A DNA stretch of 64,000 nucleotides. Origin: Pomacea canaliculata. Its lineage: Eukaryota; Mollusca; Gastropoda; Architaenioglossa; Ampullariidae. Shown in pieces: positions 10,588 to 23,491 of the stretch; the first letter of the stretch is position 1; the number at the start of each line of letters is the position of its first letter. Made by a program: the position numbers and the translations under genes. Location of the stretch: contig NC_037590.1 of the NCBI RefSeq assembly GCF_003073045.1, forward strand, positions 10,125,042 to 10,189,041, written 5' to 3'. The notes below the pieces were generated by a model. That model worked only from the letters and a program-made list of their open reading frames with translations, was not told the origin of the DNA and made no database searches.

Positions 10588-12440
10588 GACTCATTATTTT
10601 CTACTTGTTTTCTCAATTTATTTCCAATTTCGTCTGGTGATGAATCGGGAGCTATTTTTCCTGTATCCTTACTCGCTTTTTAAGTCCTCTGCGGAATAGT
10701 GACTGATGGCATGCTTTTGCATGGCTACAAATAACAAGTTGACATATCTGAACATTTTTTGAATGAGTCTTACACCCCTGTGGTGTACATACACTAATTC
10801 GCACATGTACCTAACAAGGCTCTGCAATACATTTCACCCGATTATTATTATTATTAATTATTCTGACATTCATCACTTTTTTTAAAAAAGTAACATTTGA
10901 ATCGTCTAGTATTGTGTGTTTTAGTCTTGACAATTCTTCATCACATTTTCTTCATTTTAGAACTAAATTGTGTGAGGTTTTTTAAAGTACCTTTGTAAGT
11001 CTGGACTAAGCTGGCGATGTGGTCAATCGAAAAGTTTTATCCGAGACATTTCTCCCTACTCATGATAAGGTTTAGAATGATAATCTTAGTAATAAAAGGA
11101 GCACTTGAAAATTAAGCATAATTATTTACTCATATTTTGGGAATGGTTATTTTAAAACAACCCGATCATAAAGAAAAAGTGCTGCCCTCGTGTTGCCCTT
11201 TAAATCAGCTAAGCACAGTGTTTCTGCGCATGCCTGCTTAACACTTCACGTGCTTCCATATACACGGCGATTGCTTTTAGTGACAGGTGGGAAGCACGCA
11301 AGTGTACATATTACTTCCTTCCATCGATCAATTTTGTAAAAAATATTTTCACCTGAGAAAAACAGGATGGTGTGGTCATAGTATCAGTCTGAGGACACCT
11401 ACAAGCGAAACACAGTCAAAGAGGCGCAACTCTTGCCATCTCAGTCTAGGTTTACTTCCCCTTGCTAACTAACGATTGAAATGTCTCTATAAATATTTTG
11501 ATCACGTGCCCAGATGAGTAGATCAGTTGCACTAGGCAAGCCTGCCATAGCAAGGAATTCAGCAAGCACTGAACGAACTATTATGTTCACTGACCAGTGC
11601 GACATCACCACAGGTCATCGATCACATTGTAGTTTATTGAAAATCACAACTGGTGGCGGATTTTCAGCTGAAATCATCGAACTTTACGATTCCATTGGAC
11701 AGATCATCAGTGCTGAGGGCTTTCATCAGAAAACACGTAACCGTCAATGACTCATATATGTACAGAGTGAGAAAAGAAAAGACAAAAAAGAAAATTTAGT
11801 TTATACTCCAGCAAAGTAAGTGCTTCTGATATTTTACTGATATTTTGTTGATATTTTACTGATATTTTGCTGATATTTTAGTTACTGATAATTTACTAAC
11901 CCTCTGTACAGTGCGTGTGGAGGTGTCTGTGTGTAGGTATCGAGGAAGGGAAGTGGCGGCCATTATGTCTGTCAGGAAATGTCACTTGGCAAATAAATAC
12001 TTTTCTTTATCTATATTAAATATATATAGTAAAATATTTGTTATATTCTCCTGTGGCGAAGTGGCAGAAATTATAAATGCCTCATTAATTATCACTAGTA
12101 GATATAATAATTCTAAAAAGCAACCGAAGACTAGAATCAACCGTCTACGATGTTTCATTGTGAAAGGGAAAAAAATTGTTAAAAAATAACTAGGAAGGTT
12201 TGTAAGGCCTTTCTTAATGCAAACAGGATCGTAGGTCCTCGACTCACACCACATGCATACTTACAGGTTCCCCTTGCCTCCCTGTCTACACGCTCTTCAA
12301 ACCACTCCATACCCACCGTTCAGTCCTTTTCAAAGCAACCACCATGAACACCGATAAGGCTAAATGAATCACCATATGTGTTACAAAAATCATGCAAAGC
12401 AAAAACACAAGAATTTTACATAAATAAAGACTTATTTTAA
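10588..12440. other. Intergenic spacer between R2 and R3
   Basis: I see no supportable gene. Open frames here lack domains or splice context. The interval contains an 11-bp tandem array at 11827-11880 and AT-rich sequence. Confidence 0.5.
11827..11880. repeat. 11-bp tandem repeat, about five copies
   Basis: Units read TGATATTTTAC, TGATATTTTGT, TGATATTTTAC, TGATATTTTGC and a final TGATATTTTA. Alternate units share the same last two bases, suggesting a 22-bp higher-order duplication. Confidence 0.9.
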
Positions 12441-12519
12441 ATGGCTGGTATCTACAGCCTCTTTCTGAACGGCAAGGGGAATTTTTTTCTGTTGCTCTCA
12501 GCATTTTCAACTTTGAGCA

Positions 12520-13771
12520 ATGGAGTCCATACAACGGACGGGAGGGTCAGCCGACTGTGATGATGGACTGTTTAGCTGTTTCAAGGACTGTTGTGTGAGG
12601 ACGATTCAGTTCTGCAACTCGCGAGAAAAACGATGCCAAGAATGCAGCCTACGGCAGGCATTTTGTGGCAAAAACCAGACTTTGGTACCCTCGGAATGCG
12701 ACTTATACTGCTACAAACAGCAGCCGCAGCACCTGCAGACATGTGAGAGAACTCCTCCTGTGTTGTTGTTTACTGTACTGAGCATGCGTGAGAAAGAGTT
12801 GGCAGATGGACAGGTTGAAAAAAGGACAAACAGAAAGTTTCACTAACATTAGTTTCAACTGTCATTATTTGAAAATTATTTGTCTTTTTAATTAACACTT
12901 CTAATCATTGTTTTGATTAAAATGTTCTGTCGTGTCTTCAATCACACAACTGTTATCGTCGTTTTCATTATTTTTAAAATTGTCATCACCACATAACTAC
13001 ACGTGATTTTTTGTTGTAGTGAATAAAATCATTGGGGTTTTTTCTTCTTCAGGTCAGTCTGAATGGATTTTTTGGTCGGGCTGGATTGTAGCTGCAGTGC
13101 TGGTTGTTGTCATTATAGGTTGGGGCCTGTACAAGGTCTGCAAGTCGTCCACATGCTTCCACAAGAGCTCTTCAGGGTGTTCACCTTTGTTAGGTATGGA
13201 ACCGAACACGTCGCCAACCACCTTCACTAACACGCACGCGCGCGCGCACACACAAAATATTTACCAGATAAAATGTGGACATTGCTTTGCCTTGTATGTA
13301 CCTGCAGATCGTGACAGTAAAAGCCAATATTTTTTTAGACATACTCTAATGTCACAGTAACAACTTCTAGTTAGCAAAATCATATCATACCACGATTTAA
13401 ATAAAATGCTGGACTGTATTTGCAAAAAAATGAGCAGCCTTAAGTATCTGCTCTACATTTATTTAATTCTGAATCAGACTTTCTCGTTCCTAATGGAATC
13501 TTGTCTCTAAGTAGTGGTTGAGTTTAGGCGGTTTTTTTTTAATTGTGGAGTTCGTTAATCGTCTAACAACTACTTACAATATTGTATTTCAGGTAGCAGC
13601 GACGATGTAGACATTGTTACCGAGACTCAAGAGAGGGAGAATGTTGATAACACAGAGCTCAAGCAAGGTGAGCAACAGATGCCAGACAATGTTCGGACTG
13701 TCACAGAGTTTCGACCGACTGGCATCAACCCTACCACTCCAGAATCTCTTTCACCTGTGATAGCAAATTAA
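12520..13771 (+). CDS. R3: stalkless cysteine-rich receptor with Cys-Cys module; 5' reading frame uncertain
   Basis: Model: exons 12520-12742, 13053-13193 and 13593-13771, giving 180 residues with phase 1 junctions. The ectodomain (C-x6-C-x3-CC-x6-C-x6-C-x2-C-x6-C-x10-C-x3-C) is closely similar to R5, sharing RxxQFCN and C-DLYCYK / C-DLFCYK motifs. Exon 2 carries the transmembrane span (WIVAAVLVVVIIGWGLYKV) and a short cysteine-containing juxtamembrane stretch. Exon 3 is an acidic tail of about 59 residues. The 5' end is odd. A signal-peptide-like frame starts at ATG 12441 (FFLLLSAFSTLSNG) but is one base out of register and stops at 12558. The ectodomain frame has a TGA at 12514, so it can start only at ATG 12520, without a signal peptide. 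Possible explanations are an assembly indel, a recent inactivating mutation, or a 5' UTR intron with acceptor at 12500-12501. Confidence 0.6.
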
Positions 13772-13871
13772 TAACTAAACGACACAATCTCATGAGCCAG
13801 GGTACAGTCACCAACAAGTACATTCCATTCCTTCCCATGCAATATTTGCAATGACGATGATGAAGTTTTAG

Positions 13872-14066
13872 TTAAAGGTCCAGTGGAATGCAGATTGTTT
13901 TTCTATCGACTGGGTGAAGCTCAGTGCATGATACCATCTCCCCAACTGTAGATGAACACCATCCACAGAAAGAGGTCCAATCGCGATATATCGAGAACAG
14001 AAAGATGGTTTCTTGCACTGCTTTATCCAATCAAAAGAAAAATATTGCATTCCACCACTCCTTTAA
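13872..14066. mobile_element. TTAA-flanked MITE (piggyBac-like)
   Basis: The element is bounded by TTAA at 13872-13875 and 14063-14066. Inward are inverted repeats AGGTCCAGTGGAATGCA and, at the far end, TGCATTCCACCACTCCTTT (one extra base, otherwise nearly complementary). TTAA boundaries with short inverted repeats are the piggyBac pattern; the family call is inference. No coding capacity. Confidence 0.75.
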
Positions 14067-15086
14067 GGACCGGCTTACAAAGATTGGTTTACAGGGTTCA
14101 ATGAAGTAGCAGCCATCAGAGATAGGTACTTGTCAGTATGTATTTTCTTCTTAAGGAAAAAAACGATCTGCTTTATGTTTTGATAAAAGGTCCATGACAA
14201 ACAACAATCATAAACAGAGTTCTGCTATCACATCAAACTTTGAAGTATTTTTTTTAAATTTTGAAGAACTAGGTGCCAGCAGATCCCTTCACCCTCTCAG
14301 CAACACGCCTTATCGGTTGTAAAAGGTCACATCATAGGGGTGAGTTGTATATGTTCTTCCGGGTGGGTACAAGTTACAAACACCTGGGTATCAACCGGTT
14401 TTTAAGTATTTCGACCAATCATGAACTCAGGTTCATGTCCTGAAATGTCACCACGATGGTGAGATATCTGATAAGTATCACCGGATCTCTTTTTCTGTAA
14501 TATATGTATATGTTTCACTCTGATTTAGTGCATACCGTTTAAATGTTTTTCCTTGAAGAGAACTATTCAGGATTTCTAATCATCACAGCCTGCCTACTCG
14601 AATTACATTTTCTTCTTACCTTGGTTGTAGCTGACTCCACGAAGAAATAAGTAGATATCTTGCAAGGCAGCAGTACGCCAATTCTGTCCAGAAAAGCATC
14701 TCAGGCAGCTTGGTAGTTCCAATCACAAAAAGCACAAATGTTTCTCTCGAATGATTCCAAACCACCATAACACATGTCCTGTTGACCTGTCACTCTGAGA
14801 ACGAGGAAGTAGCATGCTGTCACGCCAGTGGTTGGTCGTCTGATCAAGTACTCAGGTGACAGGGAACGGAAGATATTTTAAGAATATCTGAATGGTCATC
14901 GTTCCGAATCTGAAGTATCGTCTCATCTCAGCACCAAGGAAACAAGGGCAGGTCTAGAACAGCAGAAACAATTATTCCATGAAGGAACTGTGAATTGTAA
15001 CAATGTAGTTCTTACAAAGACGATATAAGTTTTGGTTATTTTTTTCACGTTTATAACGGTGTTCTCTGTTCTCTCTCTCTTGACAG

Positions 15087-15151
15087 CCATTACTGTCCTA
15101 ATTAGTCTCGTGATATTAATATTTACTGTAGAGATATGGACGATTTGCTAA
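15087..15151 (+). pseudogene. Orphan transmembrane exon, possible alternative terminal exon of R3
   Basis: A strong pyrimidine tract ends in TTGACAG at 15080-15086. Read in phase 1, as in all receptor membrane exons nearby, the following sequence encodes A/S-ITVLISLVILIFTVEIWTIC and then TAA at 15149. An AATAAA follows at 15591-15596. No cysteine-rich exon of its own was found upstream. It could be spliced from R3 exon 1 to give a tail-less membrane receptor, or be the remnant of a lost paralogue. Chance hydrophobicity is possible. Confidence 0.35.
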
Positions 15152-18100
15152 CACCAACCAAAGAAGACTTCACTGTGAACCTTGCCCTTTAGAAATATTA
15201 TCTGACCACCTGATATCAAAGGATATTTGTCACAGAGGAAATAGACTCGTGAGAAATGAGGCTCGAGGACCGAGTTCGAGAGACCACTCAGCTCGTACAA
15301 GAGCCATGAGTCATTTCTGGGTGTTAGAAATCGTTAGTCAGGTTTAGGATCGTGAACAATTCCACGGTTATGGTTTGTGAGTTTGCGAGCAGCAAGCCAT
15401 AACATTAATTCATACCAGATGTCGGACTATAGTTTATGAGGCAGTAACATCATAGATGTGTATAGGTGGTCTGTCTGCCAAGACCAACGCTTTGCTTCTT
15501 GCGAAGTTCTCCGCGTTAGTTTCGGCGAGCCTAAACAAAGAATGTGACTAAACCGGAAGTCTCGTGCCTCGTTTTAGTAGTAAACTGGAAAATAAAATCT
15601 TCTGCCAGCAGTCCAGTAATACAAGTTCGTGATGACATAAAATCCTATGAGATGAAAGTGAAGTATTACTCGGTGGCAACTTTTTCACCTAACCCACCCT
15701 GCAACATTTTGTACGATATTTTCTAATTCTCATAAATATTATTTTTTATATTATATTACTATCATAATTATTTGCATTATTTTGTTATGCTGTGATGTTT
15801 GTACAGAGACATTCATATTGTTTTTATTTGAAATCGTCTGCATATACCGTGTTAAATCTTCAAATCTTGTCTTCGAACTTCTGCAGTCGCCACTACTGCT
15901 GCCAAGCTTTTGTTTTTCTCTGAATCTGTAAGTTCAGTTACACGTTACTGTTTGTGGACAGGTTTTGTAGACATGTTACAGAAATTTATTATAAAAATGT
16001 TATGCTGTTGAGTACAAATGGCTAGAGAAGTTGTCCCCAACCGTTTTCTGGGGACAAATGTGTTCATAACTGATTCACAAAACATTGCCATGTCACAAAC
16101 ACTGTCATGTACTATTGCTCTTAAGAACATCAGAGTATTCAATCAGCCTATTGGTCTTGTGTTCTAACAATTGTTGCATCGGAGGTCTGAGTAAACGTGC
16201 CTCAGAAAACTCTTTGGGGTCTTGTTGTCCAAACTATGACTACAGATATTGTTTAGAGATATGATTGTCATGTAAAACTTCCCCTATAGTCATTGGTACC
16301 AAAGAAGGACTTTTACAGACGTAGAAAAAAAATTATCCAATGACAGTCGCGAAAAAAAAGTTAAAAACAGAAGTAGTTATGGTTTAGAACCCTCAGAACC
16401 ATTAGGCAATTTTTTCCATGCTCTCAAGTGGGTTTCCTGAAAAGCAATCGTTAACACCTTTTTGACCTCTTGAATTTGTTGCCCTCAACCTAGTCATTGT
16501 TGAAGCTGTCGCATGTCACATTGGGTTTTCACGATTCATTGAGCGAGTATTGAGACGGGGCAGTATCTTTGTCTACCGTTATGAGTAAGTATTGAAACAG
16601 AGAAGTTAAAAGAACAGATAGAGTATATTTACTTTTTGGCTCAGAAATATTTTATCTAAAGCGAGTTCCTCAAGTTGTTTGTGTACGTTTACTTCGGAGG
16701 CATCTTGTTACCACAAAGTTTCAATAAAGAAGTTATTTCACGTATTCTCTATTCTCTTGTGTGTGAAGGTTCATGACACTGAAGCCAGCACGTGCTCGCT
16801 ATCGCTCCACCTCTGAGGTGACTTGATGTGCAGGTCGCATACATAGAACTAGGACACAAACTTCATACACACCAAACCTATAACACAAACATCATATAGT
16901 TACCAAACATGGACCACACACAGCCATGACTAGACTTTTCCTCAATATTTCAGACTAAGGCTTCTGATTAAACTTAAAAGTAATGAACCTGTCACCATGA
17001 TCTTATGTCCGGTCGTCTGAAAATGCAAGCTCAGAGCCAGTGTCCGTTTCTTTGTGTGCACGAGGAAGTGTTCTTATACTCACGTGAAAGCACAAAAGTA
17101 GTTGTTCCGTATTAGCGGCTATCTGAGTCGACATCAGTGCGTCTAGTAGCAGGTGACTAGACCACTAGACCTACAGGCGGTGACTAGAGCACATAACTAG
17201 AAGACCAGCTCCGACACGCTACCTTAACTGTGAACCACTCCTAACTCTTTCAACTGCCCAGCTCCTATTTCACAAGCAACATTTTTTGAAAACCCACGCT
17301 GCGCTCAATTCAGGGTCTATACAGGACCTCGTTCCCTCCCATAATATCCTCTTCTATTTCGCCATCTGCCTGCCGAACCTGTGTCTGGCTCAGCCCACGC
17401 AAATTATCTACATTCTCGCCTCAAGCTGGAGGTAATCTTGTAAATGTTTCTAATTAGAAGATTAAAACATTCGCCCAAGTCATGTATCAGACAAGAAGTG
17501 TCGGACACCCTGTTCAGTTTTCAGTTATACCCACATCCTTTCCATACATAAGTGTATTGGACTGTTGACTGTTGTATTGATAATGACCTGATAATATTTA
17601 TGTACACAGTTTGGTATGGAAAGAAAGACATGACCGTTCATTTCATCCAGCCCTGGTGTTTAAGTGGACGTATGGTCAACTCACCTGAGTTGTGGCCAGT
17701 TGTATTCTGTTGTTTTCAAGACACTAATAACCAAGGACTCGAAAGCACATACCTGTGACTGACTTGCAAAACTCTCCACGTGTCAAAGGCAGTGCATGCT
17801 GTCGCGAGTTCTCACCCGATAAACTACTTCTTGCTCCCGTCAGCCTGTTATAATATCTCTAACTAGCTCAGTAGGGGAGGGGTAAAGGTCTGGTTACATA
17901 TCATTTAGCCACAAGATTAAATGTCACACAGCTATGAACGTGGGAAGCAGAAGAATAAAGTTAGGACCGGCTCCAGGACGGCTCACAAGGGTCTTATTTG
18001 CTCCCTTGGTAACGGGCCATGGAATGAACTAACCATGTCAATGGTTTGTGAAATAACTGTGGGTACTCGTCTGGTAAGGAATAACAGTGGCTTGACTGAA

Positions 18101-18719
18101 ATAAGAATAATTGAATTTGTAGACCTCATTTCCCCGTGAATGCGAGTGTTGCCCACTAAAGACTAGGAACAAACCAACAATTAGCCATACAACAATAAGA
18201 CAAGAGCCAGGAAACTGTTGACAACCGTGCCAGACATGATTGAAGATGATCAAAGAAGATGAAAAGATTGTCTGCTGGTTGACCGAGTGGTTGACTGCCT
18301 GACTGACTGACCTTTTACTAATTGTTGCTAACGATTCTCTCTCTCTAGCTGTAACTCGGCTTTTATCTCATATCTCACATCACTCTAATATTGTTTTCTT
18401 TCTAGTCTCTTTTTTTCTCTCTTTCTCTCTCACAGAAGGGATGAATACTAAAATAAGAAATGTTAGGCCACCTAGTTAAAACATGTGGCAGTCGCTGTCA
18501 CTCGATACAACATCTCGTGAATCCTGCAAATAGCTCATTCACGTCCAGCAATGATAGTATAGAATTTACCAGGAGATCGACTTCATGTCGACTTTACTTT
18601 TGTAAACTAATGAATCTCGGGAATTTCCGAAATGAAACCAAGCCTATAAAATGGTCTGAGATGATGATCGCTCCCATTCAACCACTACACCACGCCACAG
18701 CCAGCAAGTGCTGCGACAG
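15152..18719. other. Intergenic spacer between R3 and R4
   Basis: No coding feature can be supported. An AATAAA at 15591-15596 may serve the orphan membrane exon. The rest is unremarkable AT-rich DNA with small open frames that lack domains. Confidence 0.45.
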
Positions 18720-18807
18720 CGAAGCTCGCTAGAGAAGAGGGGAGAGAACAGATTCGCGGAGTTCACTCCCTTAGACAACTCGCTGTCACTAGGACCCTTG
18801 AAACCAG
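18720..18807 (+). other. Candidate non-coding first exon of R4
   Basis: A purine-rich, ATG-poor segment ends in ACCAG followed by GTAAGA, a good 5' splice site. The next good acceptor downstream is TTTTTCAG at 19945-19952, two bases before the R4 start codon. R4 must have an upstream 5' UTR exon if that acceptor is used, and this is a candidate. The left boundary is arbitrary. Confidence 0.3.
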
Positions 18808-18935
18808 GTAAGATTTCTGTATTACTTCTAAATTCTAATTTCTTTATTAATTTCTAAATTCTAATTTCTGTATTTTTTCTAAATACACTGGTACGAATCT
18901 CACATATCGCTTCACGCGCGACAGGAGTTTCAAAT

Positions 18936-19010
18936 ATTAATGTCGATACTGTAAATAAAATGTACCCTGTATTATTGTCGATAATGTAAATAAGATGTGC
19001 CCTGCATTAA
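18936..19010. repeat. Two-copy tandem repeat of about 37 bp
   Basis: GTCGATACTGTAAATAAAAT followed by GTACCCTGTATTATT is repeated with a few changes immediately downstream (GTCGATAATGTAAATAAGAT, then GTGCCCTGCATTA). Small direct duplication in the probable R4 first intron. Confidence 0.7.
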
Positions 19011-19954
19011 AAGCACTTCATGCTAATATATATTCTTCATCCCTTTTTTTCGGTAATATTTTTTATGTCAAACCTTGTGAATGGTTACAGTGGTCTATCA
19101 AACATTCGTATTTGTTATTTTAAAAATGAAAAGTATTTCTAGTGCAAATTCCCGATGGCTAAATTTAGTTCGAGCTACAATTAAATTCCTTTGCTTACCA
19201 GACCCTTACCACGGGCTTTGTTTGTGTGAGACAGAGAGAGAGCAGGAGCCACAGTAAGAATTCTTAGTCATCTGCTAAATATAACCTCTAGGAAACCCAA
19301 TCTTACCTCATTGTGAGGTGTTTACATGCTACAGAAAAACATTCCGATATTTTTTACATGTAACACCTAGGATTCTTTGAATATAGTTGGCATGCCGCAT
19401 ACAGACTACTAATAGTTTAAGAACGTTTATTCTGAGGCTACTGATATAAACTGGTCAATCGGTATACCTGTCAGAAAAATATTTAGCAAGAGATTACAAG
19501 TAAGCTAGGAATTCCCGAATTGACTTGATCCTTACAGACATACCACTGGTGTACCTAGCAATCCACCTCCCTCTCACGCACTCCACCCGCCCACACATAC
19601 ACACCTAGAACCACCGGCGCGCGCAGCCTTGTTTAGAAAGTCGGTTAAAGTGTCTTTTTTTTATTTTCTGTGCCTTTGTTCAACTGCTTCTGTAGAACAG
19701 GTAAAATTAAAACTGAGGCGCAGAGCCTGTTCTGTCAAAGTTAATTGCATTTGGATAGCTTACCACTTCGTTTAATAGATAAAAATGTAAGGAAAAGCGA
19801 ATTTATGATTAACACGTATTTGTTCTAGTCACTTTTAAAGTGCACTTAATCAACATCATGACACAGGCGAATAGCAAAATGTTTTACAAATGTTGATGAG
19901 AATGATAATTAACTCTGCCTTACGTTTAATGTACCTGTAAATTGTTTTTCAGCC

Positions 19955-22395
19955 ATGATTCTTCTTCTCCTTCCTCTTTTGATGACTTTGGGAACGACAT
20001 GGTCTGTTCCCAACTCCACCACAACAAAACCAGTTCATCCTCCCACGACCCCTGAGCCTGCTAACGGATCAGCAGTCACTCCCAAGTGTCCATCGCCCCT
20101 CTGTGACGGGTTCGAATGTGGGGAGGGGGAGTACTGCAGCACCTCCGGTTTCCTCTCCCCCCGCTGTCGGCCGTGCAGCTTGGTGGCCTACAGCTGCAGC
20201 GACATGGATGTCGTCCGCACGAAGTTCAAAGGATGCGAGACTTTCTGCTTCAGTAAGTTCTTTGAAAATCGTCATAAAGCTTGTCACACACTTCCTTCTA
20301 GGGGCCATGACTATGAAGTAGAAGTAAATCCATAACACATGATTTCATTGTCTGCCAGATACTGATTGCAAAATCAGGTAGTGACATTACCAAGCATTGA
20401 TAGTGTCTAGTACTGACAACATTACCAGTAATGATAACAGTCCTACATATCAACAGTGTACTAAGTACTGACAACTAGAACTGACATGCTGGAAGGTAAT
20501 GACAGTTGTGGGAAGTACTGACAAATAGCTGTTCATGCTTTGTCACGTGGTGTCTAGATATACTACGACTGCAACTCTGCAAGATTCATCGAGGATCGTT
20601 TCGCTTTGTTTCAGATACACAAAAAAGTTCACTCATTAAAAACTGCTCCATCGAGAAGGGGATGTTGTCTGAGGACCTCTCACGGTGTACCTCGAAAGCT
20701 TCTAATGCTAGTACGAATTTTATATTTTAATAAAGGTTTTATTTAGTCGGCTTTTACCTGACCAGATTTATTTAATCAATTTGGTTGGATCTGGTCATTT
20801 TCCTTTAATCGATTTTGTTTGATCATTCTTAACTAGACAATAGCACAGTTGCACAACTGTGATATCCTGATTACATTTTTTAATGTAGAGATCTGGGCTA
20901 CCAAAGCCACACAATATCAATTAAAATCACATTTTTTAATTTCTCTGCCTTTGCGGTGGATTACAACAAGGAAGTCAACATCGTGTCGGGTTTTTTCTAG
21001 TGGTTAATTGTTTTTTTACACAAAATGCCAGTTTCAGCTTCCCTATTGAGGAAGAATACTTAATCTCTTCTTAACAAAAACTACAGACACTAAGAGGCGG
21101 GAAATTGTTCAAACTGACAAGAATTTCTTTCTGTTGAAGGTTTGGAAATCACAAGACAACAGAACGAGACTTCAGCACTCAAGCTGAGGAATCTCTTTCT
21201 GGAGAACGCCCTAAAAGAAGCCACAGGTGAGATTTTCTGCAAGTTGCATTTCAAGTTCCGATGGCATCGTTTAAATTCATGTAAATGCAATTTATTTACA
21301 CTTTAGTGTGATCCAGTTATATCACAGCTTTCAAATCTCTCTTTGGCCTCTCATCCCTCAATTCACCTCTTTGCTTTAATGTATTCCGCTTGCTAACATT
21401 TTTCATCATTACTTTAAGGAGTTTTCTAGCATCTTTTACAGAATCATGAATGTTCGCCTTTTTTCTCATTTAGCTCGAGTGCTGACTCTGACGGACGTTG
21501 TTATTGGCGTCTGTGCTGCATGTACAGTTATCCTACTTATTATGGCGGTCATTGTATGTCTTCTGGTAAAACGATTATCAAGTAAGTCTGTTTGGTTTTC
21601 TGATTAATACCGAAGACAATTTTGTTTATTGATGTTCTTTACGAGTCAACTTGTACATATGGTATACGATTCAGAAGCTGAGTTTTTTCCCTTTAGAGAT
21701 GACAATTTTCCTTCATTGTCAAGCCAATAGAAGAGTGTAGTTGTAGTATTGTTGTGTGTGTCAGGAGGAAAAGCTTAACAGTAATGAACGAAAGGTATTC
21801 TAACAACCTAGATACAGTTATAGTTTTCACAGCATTTTAACATTCGATTACAGGTAGAAAGGCTACTTCATTTCTAAATGAAGGCGAACGCGGTGAGAAT
21901 CAAGGCTACTCAGATGAACAATGGAGAAAAGGACAAAACGCGAAAGACAACCTGGACAGCAAACAAGACGCCGACAAGCACCTCGTACCTCCACAAACCC
22001 TCCCAAAGAGCGTGGTCGGAGGTAGTCCCACCGAAGAAGCTCTCAGTGGAGACAGCAATCGGAACCACCTGGCCCCGACCGGCGATCGCACAGAGCATGT
22101 CCACGGAGATCAAAACGACTTCCTGTCGAGGACAATGACGTCATCGGCACACAACAGAGACACTGACCCGACGGGCGAAGATTTCATGACCTCTTCATCT
22201 GACAACGTTTCAAACTCTCGAGACGACCATGATCCACAATGGTCAGGGTACACCTCAACTCAGGAAGAGAGTTTGAATTCCAACCAGCCTTTGTTACCCA
22301 AGACATATCTACATACACAACCTGAACAGGAGCGGCATAATTCAGAATACAAGTATGGCTCCAACACCCTCTTGAACAAAGTGTACCAAAAGTAA
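19955..22395 (+). CDS. R4: cysteine-rich receptor with Thr/Pro linker, coiled-coil stalk and long tail
   Basis: Model: exons 19955-20252, 20615-20710, 21140-21226, 21474-21581 and 21854-22395, giving 376 residues with every junction phase 1. The protein begins with a clear signal peptide (MILLLLPLLMTLGTTWS), then a Thr/Pro-rich linker with glycosylation sites. The module has nine cysteines (C-x4-C-x4-C-x5-C-x9-C-x2-C-x6-C-x12-C-x3-C). Exon 2 adds two more cysteines; exon 3 encodes a helical stalk (ALKLRNLFLENALKEA). Exon 4 has the membrane span (VVIGVCAACTVILLIMAVIVCLLV). Exon 5 is a hydrophilic tail of about 180 residues containing PTEE and STQE, which fit the loose TRAF2-binding consensus, and QPLLPK. 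An acceptor at 19951-19952 implies a 5' UTR intron. No death domain is evident. It is the largest of the cluster. TNFR-like homology is inferred. Confidence 0.75.
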
Positions 22396-23491
22396 GCAGA
22401 AGACATTTGACTGTTATTTGGAGAAAGTGACAAAGCAGATTTTTATCTCACCTCGATATGGGCAGTGTTCTTGCCCCTGTCTACAAAACAGAATCAGGAC
22501 ACCTGCAGAATATTGTCTAATTCGTCTTAGAGAATGGAGGACAAGATGAAATTGCAAAGTTAGTATCAGACAGACATCGAAGAGAGACAAAAAAGTGTAC
22601 AAATAAGAAAAAAGTACTAATTGAGGGAGAGAGAAGGGAAGGAAACATATGTATATATACTGGCACACCAAGTCGCAGTGCTGGGTTCTGTCCCTTGCCT
22701 CACAAGATGCTTGGTTCTGGTTTTTGATTTGGTATACAAACAAAAACCAAAAACTGGTTACAGGTAGACCAAAAAAGGTTTTAAAACCTGCAATATTTAA
22801 TTTTTGTTAGTTGAGGTTCAGAACTTATCTTCCCGATTTATGTATTGATGTCATTTTGTGATAAACGAGTAATTTACAGATTGTTTTGCATTCTGAACCC
22901 TACCCTGACTACGTTCTCCACATTATCAAATAATTATCACTACTAATAGCTTTTTGTGCTATTTTTTCTGCACTATCCTTTTAAAGGAACTGTTTCGCAG
23001 ACATTTTGGAGAAGGAGGGCTTTGTGCGATGTTTTACTGTTTTGCTGAATATTACATTTCATTTTCATCGCATATTTATTATGTATGTGCATATCATTCT
23101 GCAGTTGTTTCTGCTGGCAAAATGTTATAATCTTTGCATTTGCAACTAATGCATCGGTAGAAGATCTGCCTCGTGGTGAAAAGAGATAAAGAAGTTGATT
23201 TGATGAGGAAGAGAAGCAAGAACAAGAAGACTGTGTACAGAAAACAACCTTACACCTTGTGTGAATGTGTCAGCTACATTCCTTTGCTCGCATAATCTAC
23301 CCTAGAGATATAGCTTACAAACTAAATTAAATTGTAAATCGTCTTCTTCCCCAACACATTCATTGCACTTACATATGATCAGCTAATCAGTATAGGCTTC
23401 TGGTGTGGAAAGAAAGAACAGATCTCATTAAGTCTTCAAGGGTTTACAATTAGACAGCATGTGTCAAGCTTTAAATATTTTTTAAAATAAA
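22396..23491 (+). terminator. R4 3' UTR and polyadenylation signal candidate
   Basis: After the R4 stop there is about 1.1 kb without an exon signal, ending at an AATAAA at 23486-23491. This is the probable 3' UTR; the cleavage site is not directly visible. Confidence 0.4.
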
